Of a stretch of 64,000 nt of DNA, positions 1 to 11,717 are shown piece by piece. The notes under the pieces are model-generated. The model was given only the letters and a program-made list of their open reading frames with translations, was not told the DNA's origin and searched no databases. The first letter of the stretch is position 1. The number at the start of each line of letters is the position of its first letter. The DNA lies in the NCBI GenBank assembly GCA_030761205.1, contig JAULJL010000040.1, positions 625,001-689,000 of the forward strand, read 5' to 3'. Source of the DNA: Fremontodendron californicum. Its lineage: Eukaryota; Streptophyta; Magnoliopsida; Malvales; Malvaceae. Both the position numbers and the translations under genes were made by a program.

Positions 1-3000
1 AGGACCCAGTTGGTTGTTGGAGTGCATATAGAGATGTTCAGCTAGATCTAGAGAATTTACATTGTCTACTTTCATCCCAGGAGCAGCTGCAGGAAGAGTC
101 GACCTGGCAAATGCTGTAGGGCTGGGGTCAAAAATCCCTCGCTGCTGTTGCTCCTGCAAAGCATGATTCCATTTAAGATTGCTGAATTGCTCTTCAAGAG
201 ATGAAAGCCTCTGCTGGTCAAGATCTGAAGCATTCAACCCCACTGATTGAGCCTGGTGATGACTGCTAGGATTCCTGACAAACTGACCAACTTCATCTAC
301 AGACCATGAACCAGCGAGTTGTCTATCCCCCTCCATTCCTAATTGTTGCCTCAGTGGCATAGATAATTGCTGCACTTGCAACTGCTCTTGTTGAAGACGA
401 AGCTGATGCTCTGAAGGAAGCATATTGCCATACTTTGCTTGGGATATGAAATCCAAAAAATCAGCCTGTTGCCCTTGGAGTGCACTCTGGTTAATCTTTG
501 CTTGGATGATCTGCTCCATTGATGAACCCAGGTGCCTTGAAGTAAGAGAATTCTTTTGCAATTCACTTAGAAGATGCCTTTGTAACTGAACCTGATCAAG
601 TGGGTTGTCTCTAGCAGCATCAAATATGTGCTGGCCATAACCAGGATCAGACATATGATGCTGCAGCAATTGATCAGGAAGCAACTGCTGAGCTTGAGAA
701 TGCTGCTGCAGTAGATGTTGTTGTTGCAACTGCTGCAACAATTTAATTTGGTGGTGACGAAGCTGCTGCTGCTGCTGCCGCTGAAGTTCCAATTGCTGTC
801 GCTGAAGTTCCAAATGCTGCTGCTGCTGCCGCTGAAGTTCTAATTGCCGCTGCTGTCGCTGAAGTTCCAACTGCCGCTGCTGTCGCTGAAGTTCCAACTG
901 CCGCTGCTGTCGAAACTGAAGTTCCAAAAGATGTTCCATATGTGGAGCTGAATGATGGATTGACTGCTGGTGGTTGAGATTCTTGCTCTGCATAAGATCA
1001 AAACCATGAATTTGCTCCACACCCAATCCAGTTGAATGTGGAAAGGGATGAGAGAAATGATTTTTCTCTTGAAGTGGTTCATTGGGCAACTTTTGTGACA
1101 TTAGGTGTTGTACCAGGTCAAAACCATTGTGTTCTTGCTCCCTGTGAGACGAGGGCCGAACACCAGTAGTGCCTAGATGAATGTTAGGGTTAAACACAGC
1201 ATTTCTTCTATAATCATCAGGCCAAGCCTCTGGAAAAGAAGTTTGTTCAGCCACTGTACCAACAACACTCTGACCAGTAAAATTAGACTCTCTATCAAGC
1301 AAAGGATCTATATACTGCCCTCTATCACTTATGCTGGAAGCCATATTAGATGATTGAGAACGCTTCAAATCAGAGGTGCTTCTCAACTCAGATATCAACA
1401 AGCCAAAAGGATGCAACTCATCACCTCGATGTGAAGGTACATTGGTTTTTGAAAATTCATTTGCAATGGACAAATGGCTTGCAGGATTGCCAAAAGGACC
1501 TTCAATTTCACCAGAAACTTTCAAAGGGTCACCACCAGCACTTCCGGACCTTCCAGGAAAAATAATTTCTGCATCACACAAGAGGAAAGGCAGGCATCAT
1601 TAACAGACACAATAAATAACAAAATCAACAGTAGGTCAAACCCATTAAACTTACCCTCTTCTTGAGCAGCAGCAAATTTATGGAGGCTTTGATCTTCAGA
1701 AAACAGATGCTCAGAATGATAACTTTGAGTAGGCCCTCTTAACTGAAAAGTAGTACCAGAAGTATCAAAAGCATAAGAAGTCCGCTGCTGCTCATATCCA
1801 ATGGCAGACCCCTTCAGCTCAGGAGCAGAAGAAGAAGAAGATATGGTCTCTTCCAAGCTCCCTTCAAAAGAATCAGGTATTTGCATTCTCATAACTGCAC
1901 TAACACTGGAGGCAGAACCAGAATTCATTCTTATGTGAGGCATGACTTCACCGAGTTCTTGGAAAGGTGATCCATCAGGAGCATCTGCCAATCGAACAGG
2001 TAAGTCTATACCAAAATAACCTTGCTCAAACCATGTAATTATGTCGATCCCCAGATAAGGTCCCTGAATTACCCCTTGAGGATCAAGATAGCACAAACTC
2101 AAATCCTCAGGAGGGATAACACTTTCTGGTGAATGTGCCTCATTATTGCCCTTAATATTTATCTGGTTACGGCCTAAAGTAGGCTGTAGTGATGGTAAAT
2201 CTAATAGAGAACTTGAGTCTTCAGGAAGCTCGCTACCCACTCCAAATTGCATGGATGATTCATTGTCCTCCACCTTAGGGTCCTTTTGCATTTTCAAATC
2301 AGCCACTAGTCGGTTATCAAAAGATTTTAATTCATCCATGTCATTTATGGACCCACCAATCTCCCTATCTGATTCCAACGCATTGGTTACATCTCTATCA
2401 GATGGTGTCACACATCTCTGTCCACCTTTTGAACTATTCATTTCTGTCATGACAAGCAGAACAAATCATGAATATATTATCAATGGACTGCTGATAGTCA
2501 ACAACTAAAATTGAAAGTTACCTACCCTTGGTCATAATCATCTGTGAATCTGACACATAAAATGTCTCAGCATGATTCCCTTGATAATTATTGTTTACAG
2601 CAGCCTTCTCACCACGTTCAACACTATCCTCGCTGTTAACTGAGAAACATTGTTTCCCTTCACCTGAAATCACATCAGTAAGACCTGGATTAGGATGGAA
2701 AAAAAAAAAAAAAAACTCAGCATCTCAAAGATATGTAATTATTTACTAGGTAAGTTTCAATATAAATGAAACACTAGCAGCAATGCTGTCATTTGATCCC
2801 TTACTTGTGTCTCTAAATGAGTTGTGGAACACTCCACTGCTTGTAGTTTTTCCTTTCCATATATCTCCAAGAACAGCCTGTAAGAATCAGGCAAGCAAAT
2901 TTGAGGCAACCATAAAGAAGGATAAAGATGAGTAGATTTTTCTCCTATAAATCAGATTAGAAGCTTCATACCTCTTCCTCTGCATAGGGAGGAACAAAAG

Positions 3001-5134
3001 CCAAAGGCTCAACAGTTTCTTTTTGTGTTATTGTTGATAAATGATCCATCTCATCAGGTAGGGTGTCAAAATTTGGAGAAATCTTTTGCTTGCGGTAAAT
3101 GTCAAGGAGTTTTCCTCTTGGGTAGCAATATGCATTAAAAGTCTTGTTTTTGTCCACAGGAAGAGATCCAATAACAGAAGCAGATTGTGGCCTCCCAATT
3201 TGTAGGCTTCTATTGGCATTTGACCTTCCTCGTCCTGCTGCAAATCGCACATTTGATCCCTCCACTTGTCCCCTCTCTGAACCAAATCCTGGAGCACCGC
3301 GGTAAGAAGCGGACCCACCTGCATGAACTTCCAAACGATGTCGTGGCCTCCATTTATCACGAGAATCATTCTCACGCTCAGAAGCTATGCGGCCCCCACT
3401 GACAAAAGCTTGTTTGTCGGAAGGGGCGACTTCCTTCTCAGCATCTGTCCTCTTCTCAGTTCGAGAATCCTTTTCTTTGTCTTCAGGACCCCATCTCGAA
3501 GACCACTTGTTGTCTCTTCGAGATTCATGCCCTGAACTACGACCGCTAACATCATGCCATCGCCCTGAAGACGACAAGGTCCTATTTTCAGGAACATCCA
3601 TCATTGAAGAAATATCAGCACGACGGTCTTCTTTTCTGCGATCTCTTCGGCCAAGTAAGCTTGTTTCTCTCTCCTCTTCACGCCAGCGGCGACTGCTTTC
3701 AAGATCAGGTGCAGTCCTCTTCCATTCTTTCTTGTCCTGAGACCCATCTAAACGCCAACTCTCTTTCAGATTGGGATCACCAGAGATTCCGTGGGGCAAC
3801 GGATTTGGCGCTTTTATATCCTATTAAGAGTAAATAAATTATACCACAGAAACAATACAAACCAAAATGAAAAATAGTCACAAGCTAAAAGTCAAATATA
3901 AATTTGTGATGAGCATTAAATAATGAAAATTATACCAATTTCTTCAAATTTTTTCAAACCAATTTTTATGTAATCAGATATACTATTTACCCATACTTCC
4001 ACTACATAAGGGTAAATAAAACTAGAAACCAACACATTAAACCCTCACATGGCAATCAGTACCCTAAAAACATTTGATAAGAGAAATTAAAGCTCCATAC
4101 CCCAGAATCTCCAGCAGCTAACATCTTAGCATCAGCTAGTTTAGAGTAAAGCCATTGTGGGGACAGAGGCATGCTGCTCTCTGAAGTTGCTTGATCTATT
4201 GGCCACAAAAAGAAAAAAGTAAAACCTTTACAAGAAAAGAGCTGCTCAGGTTTTTAAGAATACAAAATTTCAACATAAGACAAATATTATTACCTTTGGT
4301 GTCATCAAGTAACCCCGTGAATCCTTTCTCCTCCAAATACCCATCCCAAGCTCCACCTAACAATAACAGAAACTAAGATAATTAATACATAGGTGAAGTG
4401 GCAGAAAGCCAGAAACCACCTAACCTCAAGTTTCAGGCTTGTTTTTATGGAGTCCCTAAAATATCAAATGCTTTCAGATTGAACTGCCAAGTTTCCTAAT
4501 TGAAACAAGTGAACCTTTCATTCAATTGAATCTTTCCAAATAATTAGAAGAAAACATACTGTAGTACTATATCAACTTCAGCGTTGACAATTAAAATTTG
4601 CCAATTATTATGATAAGCAACTAAAGTAATCTTCTTTTTCATAAAAAGGTACGAACTTTTCTCTAATCACCGGTGCATTTGAAAGGAAGATTTGAGCTAA
4701 TATAATTCTACATAGAAACAATCGTGAATTTCTTATTTTTTTTCTTTTACGGCGAAAACCATTGAATTACTACGCGGTAAAAAAAAAAAGAAATTAAACA
4801 AAATTGAACGAGATCATAGGGGCAAAAATTTAAAAAAAAAAAATCATTAACGAAATCTGAAATTTAGAATTAATAAATTAAACTATTAAAATTCAAATAA
4901 AGAATTTTTTTTTGTAAAAAGGATAAAATTTTAGAAAAACGTACATGTTGAATTGAAATGGGAAACCAATACAATAGGAATGCAAAAACTTTAAAATTGG
5001 AGGAAAAAATGAGAGAATGAAAATTGAAAAAAAGAAAAGAAAAGGAATGTATTACTACCTTTGAGGGAGGAGTGGTCAGAGCCGGGTTTGGAGGGGAGGA
5101 GATCATCAGGTAGATCGAATTTTCCGTCAGCCAT
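1..5134 (-). CDS. EXA1: EXA1-like GYF-domain protein, 5' part (partial, continues beyond position 1)
   Basis: GYF-domain adaptor of the plant EXA1 family, related to animal GIGYF proteins. Known family role: cytoplasmic translational repression through eIF4E-type partners; loss in Arabidopsis blocks potexvirus accumulation. Exons read on the minus strand: 5059-5134 (MADGKFDLPDD start), 4294-4356, 4101-4195, 2972-3820, 2805-2877, 2526-2663, 1655-2443 and <1-1568. Phases agree at every junction. About 1,217 codons are visible; the family is usually around 1,500-1,800 residues, so the C-terminus is missing. A charged Arg/Asp/Glu-rich region fills exon 4, with a YxxxxLL motif (YPRGKLL, about residue 311) matching the eIF4E-binding consensus. 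The GYF domain lies at about residues 546-600 (GPY....I..WFEQGYF). A Gln-rich coiled-coil region follows in exon 8. The start is chosen because MADG matches the family N-terminus and lies in the first open exon after a TC-rich leader. Confidence 0.93.
769..927 (-). repeat. 27-nt coding minisatellite in EXA1-like exon 8
   Basis: Six copies of a LEL-QRQQRQ unit are encoded back to back, with the conserved start of the unit at 781, 802, 832, 859, 886 and 916 (spacing 21-30, mostly 27 nt). All length changes are multiples of three, so the frame is kept. The product is a Gln/Arg heptad-like helix within the Gln-rich tail, which suggests an expandable coiled coil. Confidence 0.85.
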
Positions 5135-5430
5135 CGAGAATATGAAAATTGAGAGAATCTAAAAGGCGGAGATCGCAGCGGAACACGGCGGCGTTTAAGG
5201 TTCGGAAAAAGGCGACGCAGAGAATGATCAAATAGCTCGATAGAGAGAAAGAGAGAGGGTTTGAAGAGATAATGATTTTGCAGAGAGCAAGAGAGAGGAA
5301 TTGCTAGGGTTTCTAAAATTGAAGGTTTGAGTCTGATTTTGATCAGAACGAACAAGAAATTTGATTTGATTTCTTTTGACAGAGAGACAGACCTTAACAA
5401 AATAAATAAATAAATATACCTTAAGCTTAG
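5135..5430 (-). promoter_or_regulatory. 5' leader and proximal promoter of the EXA1-like gene
   Basis: Upstream of the start codon on the minus strand is a CT-rich leader (5,160-5,390) that includes an AAACCCTAG motif (5,303-5,311), a telo-box-like element common in plant housekeeping leaders. A TATA-like AT run lies at about 5,400-5,420. The transcription start cannot be fixed from sequence alone. Confidence 0.5.
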
Positions 5431-5468
5431 AGTCGTTCAGGGGAGACGAGTTTAAATATGGTATTAAT

Positions 5469-5469
<1 letters not shown>

Positions 5470-5514
<45 letters not shown>
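5470..5514. repeat. (TA)n microsatellite
   Basis: Uninterrupted alternating TA over roughly 40 bases just upstream of the EXA1-like promoter. Similar TA runs occur at 5,786-5,801, 33,591-33,621, 46,596-46,615, 46,717-46,744 and 60,762-60,801. Confidence 0.9.
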
Positions 5515-5518
<4 letters not shown>

Positions 5519-7513
5519 TTCATTATGTAAGTGAAAATATTTTTAAAAAGTGAGTAAAAATTGTGATAATTTTTTTTTTAAGTGGATAGTTTTTTAAAAG
5601 AGTTGATGCTTTTTTAAAAGTAAATAGATATTTTTTATTAAAGATATTATTAAAAAACATAATTATTTCTATTTAATTTTTAAACTTTATAATTTTACTT
5701 GATTATTTTGTATTTTCTCCTAGTGAGTTAGTGTCCGGTTAACTCGTGACACCAATTCAATTACTTTTTTTAATATAGTAGAGATATATATATATATATA
5801 TTTATTTATTTAAGTCTGGTCAGATTCAGAATATGGGTCTCAAATCTATCCAAATTCGTCTATTTGTAAATTGATGGTCAAAACTCGTTTAAGCCCAATC
5901 ATTTTTTTTAAATTAATTTTTTATTTATTTTTTAATAATTTTTTTATTAAATTTTAAAATATGGATAATTTAACATATTTTTAAATTTTTATACTATAAT
6001 ATTATATATATTTATTTTTTATATGATATAAATTACATAATATATAAATATAAAAATAATATATTATATAAATGAAAAATTGGTCAGGCCTTGATTGTTG
6101 GAGTCAAAACTCGACCCACTTTCTAAACGAGTCTCATTTTTTTGCCCAAACTCATATTTCAAGCCTAATATTTTTGTCCAAACCCTCTCAAATATTAAAC
6201 GGAGTTTCGGACTTGGACGGATAACCCGACCCTTAAACAGAGCTACTTTTGCATTTTGTTTGAAGTGGGTAATTTTCTTTTTGGAATGAAAATTCGAGAA
6301 AAATATAAGTAATTTTTTAAAAAAAAAGACTACTATATTATACAATAGTTTTTTTAACTCGTGCGATCAAATTAATTTTAATATGTGCAGATACATTCTA
6401 TTTTTTTTATTTATAAATTTGGTCAAAATCTGAAACTTCATAAAAAATAAAAAAAAATAAAAAAGGTGATTTAGAAAAAAAAAATTATATAAAAAATAGC
6501 ATTATCAAGTTAAAATATAGAATACCTATAGTGCATGTCAGCGAAGATCTCATCTCTTATTTCTAGTTTTGAGATATGGGTTTCTACTTATTTTTGTTTT
6601 CATTCAAAAAAAAAAAATTTGTAACCAAAATTCAAATATACTAAAATTACTCAATAGAAAGAAAGAAAGAAAAAATTCAAAAGTATCTTTTTCTTAAAAA
6701 ATAAAAATAAAAAAAATATTAAGCTTGTAATTCTATCTATATCTTTTTTTTTTTAAATCTATTTTTTAAATCTAGGTGAAATATGAGGATTTTGTTTGTT
6801 GTTCTCAGTTAGGATGATTCTTAGATAAGCATGATTTTTTGTAGTTTCTTAATTTAATTTTTATTTTAAATGGATAATTTTATCTATTTGATTGTTTAAA
6901 TCCAAATTAATTGAAATATATGTTGATTTATTAGAAGCATTACCAATTGAATTAAAAATCAAAAAGGATTGAAATTCTTGTTAATCTATATATATAGAAA
7001 ATTAAATAAATTAAAGAAGAAAAATTGGTTTTTAAGAGGGTTGTATTATTTAATATATAATATTACTTATAGTTACAACTGATTAATTAACTAATTTAAA
7101 AAGAATCTTATATAAATAAGTATTGTTGAATTCAAAACCTTTTTATTTTATTTTTGAGATAAGAAAATAACATTAATATTATTTTTAAATAACATATATA
7201 ATAAGTGGTATGAGTGTTTTTGAATTATAAAAAAAAAAAAAAAAAAACCTAAATGCTAAAGGATTAAAAAGAAATTAATTTGGAAAGATAAAAATCATAT
7301 TTAAAATTTTTTAATTAAAAAAAAAGACATCTCTACTAATTTGGATTGTAATTATTAAGTTTCAAATTGGTATTTTCTTTGAAATTTAAATTGTATAATT
7401 TTATTTATTATCCTACAAAAATATAAGGTATCCACGTAAGCATTCATGTTAGCAGACCTTGCCAAGTAAGCATGTACATTGTAATATGATTTCAATTTAC
7501 TAATAGTTGATTA
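5515..7513. other. AT-rich intergenic DNA with a degraded repeat
   Basis: No gene is recognisable. Very AT-rich with many A or T homopolymers. Between about 5,810 and 6,245 there are GC-richer ends (around 5,815-5,905 and 6,085-6,240) holding short motifs such as AAACTCG and its complement around an AT-rich core. This looks like an old non-autonomous DNA transposon, but no clean target duplication was found. Confidence 0.5.
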
Positions 7514-7804
7514 TATACCTGTCCAAACTCGGCTCGACGGGTTCGGTTCGAATTAGGTCAAGGTTAAAATATAATATTTTAGATTCAGATTCGTCTTGTT
7601 CGATCCGAATTACTATTTAATAAATAAATGTTATATTTTAAATTAATTATAAAAATATTTAAATATTAATATAAAATATTATTTTTAATATTTTAAACAA
7701 TGAAACAGGTTTTTCGAATCCTGACAGGCTGGACTAGATCGGACCTTAGATAACAAATTTTTTGCTATCCAGACCTGACCCGGTTCAACCCATTAGCAAC
7801 TCTA
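7514..7804. mobile_element. hAT-like MITE, 291 bp
   Basis: A block flanked by an 8-bp target duplication with one mismatch (GTTGATTA at 7506-7513, GTTGAATA at 7805-7812). The ends are imperfect inverted repeats: the left end starts TATACCTGTCCAAAC and the complement of the right end starts TAGAGTTGCTAATGGG. GC-rich subterminal CGGGTTCGG-like tracts flank an AT-rich centre. The 8-bp duplication fits hAT transposition. It sits immediately left of gypsy element A and interrupts the flanking sequence shared with that element's right side. Confidence 0.6.
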
Positions 7805-7847
7805 GTTGAATACCTATGCAACTTTATTTTATTTTTATTTATTTCAC

Positions 7848-8328
7848 TGAGAGAAATAATGGATGACAAAGCAAATGAAGGCCGACAAAGCAATAATGAA
7901 AGCTGACAAAGCGATGATTCAAGCTGAAATGGAAATATTTGAAAGAGAAAAGGAAGGAGAGTATGTGAACTATGTAAAGAAGCTGGGAGTTGAGACGAGC
8001 AAATAAATAGTAAAACATGGCAATCAAGATTAAAAAAAAAAAAAAAGTTGACAAAGTCGTTATCGTAAAGATGGCAATTAGTTATTAGTTAATTTGTATT
8101 TATCAGTTGTCAGATGTTTATATTTTATTGGTTCCTAGTAATTAGCTAATTTTCTTACAAACCAACACATGTGTGCTTATATATGTCAACATTGTAACGA
8201 GTATATTCACTTCAATGAAAATATCATTTATGCTTTATTTTCTCTCTTTTCTGGTCTTTTTATCAATTTATGCTTAACCATTATCCTCTTCATCTTCAAT
8301 TAAGTTGTTTAACATTTGTTCTGTAACA
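7848..8328 (+). repeat. 5' LTR of gypsy A
   Basis: Matches 23534-23724 plus 24967-25213. The start is set at TGAGAG because homology begins there, and the end at TAACA just before the tRNA-Met primer site. The exact left boundary is uncertain by several bases, and no convincing 5-bp target duplication is seen. Confidence 0.75.
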
Positions 8329-8332
8329 AATC

Positions 8333-8344
8333 TGGTATCAGAGC
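8333..8344 (+). other. Primer-binding site of gypsy A (initiator tRNA-Met)
   Basis: TGGTATCAGAGC, the standard plant complement of the initiator tRNA-Met 3' end, sits four bases after the LTR. Confidence 0.85.
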
Positions 8345-8390
8345 TCCTTAGATCCATTACAATCTAGGAAAGCACAAAAGACACAAGGCC

Positions 8391-9492
8391 ATGACAGAAC
8401 GAATCAAATTAAATACACTATATGAACAACTGCAAGCCTGTAAAAGCCAACTTGAAACATTAAAAGCTACTAATTCTACTATTCCCAAGTGGTGGAAGAG
8501 CAAAAGAAAAGGGATCGAAGCTAAGCTTGCTAAGATCCAATGCTATATCAATCAAGTGCTAAAGCTATTAGCTTCAAAAGGAATAGCTCCAGCTCAATCT
8601 GGATCAGGGGAGTCGCAAATATTACCAACAACCAGATAACACCAATTATTCAGTCCAATAAGGTAAGAATCTTATTAAAATTATTGTAAATGATGATCAA
8701 GGAAAATAAACATATAGAAATAGTAATGGTAATAGTGGTTATTGCCTAAAAATCAGCATGATACTAGCTATATTCATCAACATAGTGGGGCACAAATTAC
8801 AAATGGTGATTTTACTACTAGAACTAGCTTATCTGGCCCATTGAATGCATTACTTTGCTGTATTTTTCATAGCTGATTATCAGAAGTTAGAAGTGGTAGC
8901 TATGTATTTGGTTGGTAAAGCTGAAATTTGGTTTGATGGCAATCTTATGGGGAAAAAAATGAGTTACTTGGCAGGAATTTGCTCTTGACCTTTGTCAAAA
9001 GTTTTGTGATAAAACGTGTTTTAACGTAATAGAAGAGTTCAACAACTTGACACAAAATACTACTGTAGAAAAGTATCATGAGAAATTTGAGGAACTGAGG
9101 CCTTACATGCTACAATATAACCCTCATTTAGTTGAAGGGTACTTTGTTTCTAGCTTTATAAGTGGCCTTAAGGATTAACTCAAGCCCAGGATTAAAACTA
9201 ATGAACCCACCAATTTAACTATTGCTTACATACAAGCCAAGTTGCACGAGCTTTCCTTAAAATTTGAGGTCAAAAGACATAAACAGTTCTCAAAACCTCC
9301 ACTCACTACCAATATTAGACCTTACCCTAAAACAACATACACTCAAACAAATCGAACACTGAAACCAATACCAAACACCTTTTCCACAACTAACAGATTG
9401 TTACTTATGGAACAAATGAGAGCACAAAACTTGTGCTTTAAGTGTAAAGATAAATACTTACTTGGCCATGTGTGTAAAAAAAAAAAAAACTA
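8391..9492 (+). pseudogene. gag of gypsy A
   Basis: An open stretch at 8391-8639 encodes a basic helical segment (MTERIKLNTLYEQL...). From about 8,880 a retrotransposon gag domain follows (AMYLVGKAEIWFDG, then the EKYHEKFEEL region), broken by frameshifts and a TAA near 9,177. An open stretch at 9242-9493 carries the zinc knuckle CFKC...GHVC (about 9430-9471). Not functional as it stands. Confidence 0.75.
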
Positions 9493-9589
9493 AACTCCAT
9501 CACTATCAATGAACCCACAAAAGAAGTAATTGGAGATGAGGAATGATAGATTGACAATGAACAAAATGCTGCTACAGAACAGGATCACA

Positions 9590-10686
9590 CTAAAGAGAGC
9601 TTGGAAATTTTCATCAATGCCTTAACTGGCAATGTTGGACACAACACACCCAGAATTCAAGGAACTATCAAGGAAAACCCTTCAATGTGCTTATTGATAG
9701 TGGAAATACTCATAATTTTGTGGTACCAAGATAAGGTAAATATGGTGTAGAATTGGTGCACACCAATCTTTTAGCAATTACTGTAGCTAATGGAGAAAAA
9801 TTATATAGCATTGTTAAGTGCAAGCAATTAGAATGGTTGATATAGTGGCACCAATTCACTCATAATTTAAGGGTCTCGCCAATGGGGGAAGTGACATGGT
9901 GCTTAAAGTAGACTGGATAGAGAAGTACATTCCCTTGGATTTTTATTTCAATGAATTATCATTAACCTTTCAAAAGGAGGATCAACTAAACACACTGAAA
10001 GAAAGTCATAACCAAGATAGCCTAAAGCTCATCTACGATAAAAAGCTATAGAAATTGGCTGGTAAAGATTTTCATACTAGGAGAGATGTATATGATCAAT
10101 GTAGAGTGCGAAGAAATAGAAACTACACCATATTTGCAAACTTTGCTCACTACTCACCAGGATATTTTTGAAGAACCTAAAAATCAGTCACAAAAAAGAT
10201 CTCATGATCACACCATACCCCTCAAACCTAATTCTCAACTTGTTAACTCGAGACTATACAAGTTCCTTCACCACCAGAAATATGAAGTTGAGAAACAAAT
10301 TTCAGAAATGTTGTTTTCTTCTGTCATACAAACCAGTAACGATGTCTGCTAATCAAAAAGAAATATGGGACTTGGAGGCTATGCATTAACTATAGATAGT
10401 TGAATGCTATGGCTATTAAATAAAAATCCTATACCAATGATGTCTTTGCTCAAGAAAAAAAAAACATTAGCTATAAATTCCCTTGTCAATGCTTATTATT
10501 CATTCACCAATGATATACTCGGGTTCAAAGGCAAAGTTTATTTGGATAACCATGGTCATTTGAGAGACAAGGTAATACAAACACTGCATGACTCACCACA
10601 GGGAGACCACTCAAGGGTCCAAGCCACCTACTACAAGCACATATTATTTCTATTGGCCAAAAATGATGAGGCATATCCACGAGTAT
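9590..10686 (+). pseudogene. pol of gypsy A, left part: protease, RT start, integrase zinc-binding start
   Basis: The protease active-site motif LIDSGNTHNF lies at about 9691-9720. A VDWIEKY-type segment follows near 9,910. The RT N-terminus (IPLKPNSQLVNSRLY) lies at about 10,219-10,263, and a broken INYR..LNAMA segment at about 10,385-10,415. The reading then jumps directly to the region before integrase (HSRVQATYYKH, about 10,607). The YxDD core and RNase H are deleted. Element B interrupts the integrase zinc-binding domain just after 10,686. Confidence 0.75.
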
Positions 10687-11717
10687 TGATAGCTCTAGGA
10701 AATATAGTTATTTTACCACCTTTTATGCATTTAAATCGGCTAAACTTTGAGGCTTTTATTAGAATTTGATTAGTTTTAGATGTTTTTAGATTTATTTTAT
10801 TTATCCATTTCATGTTTAAAATAGTTATTTAGTTATTATTGATTTGTTTTTATAGGTCCAAGGTGATCTGGAGCTTCGAGGTGCAAAACGATAAAAAACG
10901 GTGCAAAGCAATGAGCAGGCAGATTCATCCTCCAGAGTTTGTTTTAAGGAAAACATGATCTTAAATCTTAATTTGAGAAAACACCCTTCTTAACTTTTTA
11001 AGCTGACTTCCATACCTTTCCAACGATAGTTTACTCATCAAAATCGGACGAGGTTTTCCCAACCAAAATAGCTTATGAAGTACGAGAAGACGACGGAACC
11101 AACCGAGCACAAGTCAGTGGGGTTGGCGTCGCGATGCCAAAAGCCGGTGCCGCGGCACCAGTACTGGAAAAAAATGTAAATTTTGTTATACTTACCTGTT
11201 TGCTTGGCCATGAAGTTTCGGACTCCAGGGGGCCTTGGACACTTTAAATAGGACTCTTACGGGATTGGAGTTCTAAAAACCTAATTCTCTCAAGAGGATA
11301 GTTGCCATCAAAAGCTCTCAAGAAGATTGGAAGATTGGTGAAGATTGAAGATTCAAGAATTGACAACTCTTAGTTTTCTCTTTTCTCTTATTTATTTTTC
11401 TTGTGTTGTTGATGATGGTGAAATTCTTTGAATATTTGTTTTCATTAATTATCATGAACTAATTTTCTTTTACTAGGATTTCAATGGAACTCAACATGTA
11501 GTTTGAATTTACTTTCTCTCTCTAGCTTGATTTAATGGTTTATTAAGTTGTTTGTTCAATCTTGTTCTTAATGCTTCTAGTTGATTGGCCACCAATTAGA
11601 TTGATTTGTTAACCTAAATACAACTAGACATAGGGAGTTTAGTGTTAGACATGGATTGAATGACACATGTTTCATATTTATTTATTAGGATGAGTTGATC
11701 TGCAGTTAGGGTAGAAA

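Noticed and set aside
351..1665. Several open frames on both strands across 351-1665
   Set aside because: They are shadows of the long EXA1-like exon 8 (minus strand, open from 1568 to beyond 1), which has the correct family motifs and phase.
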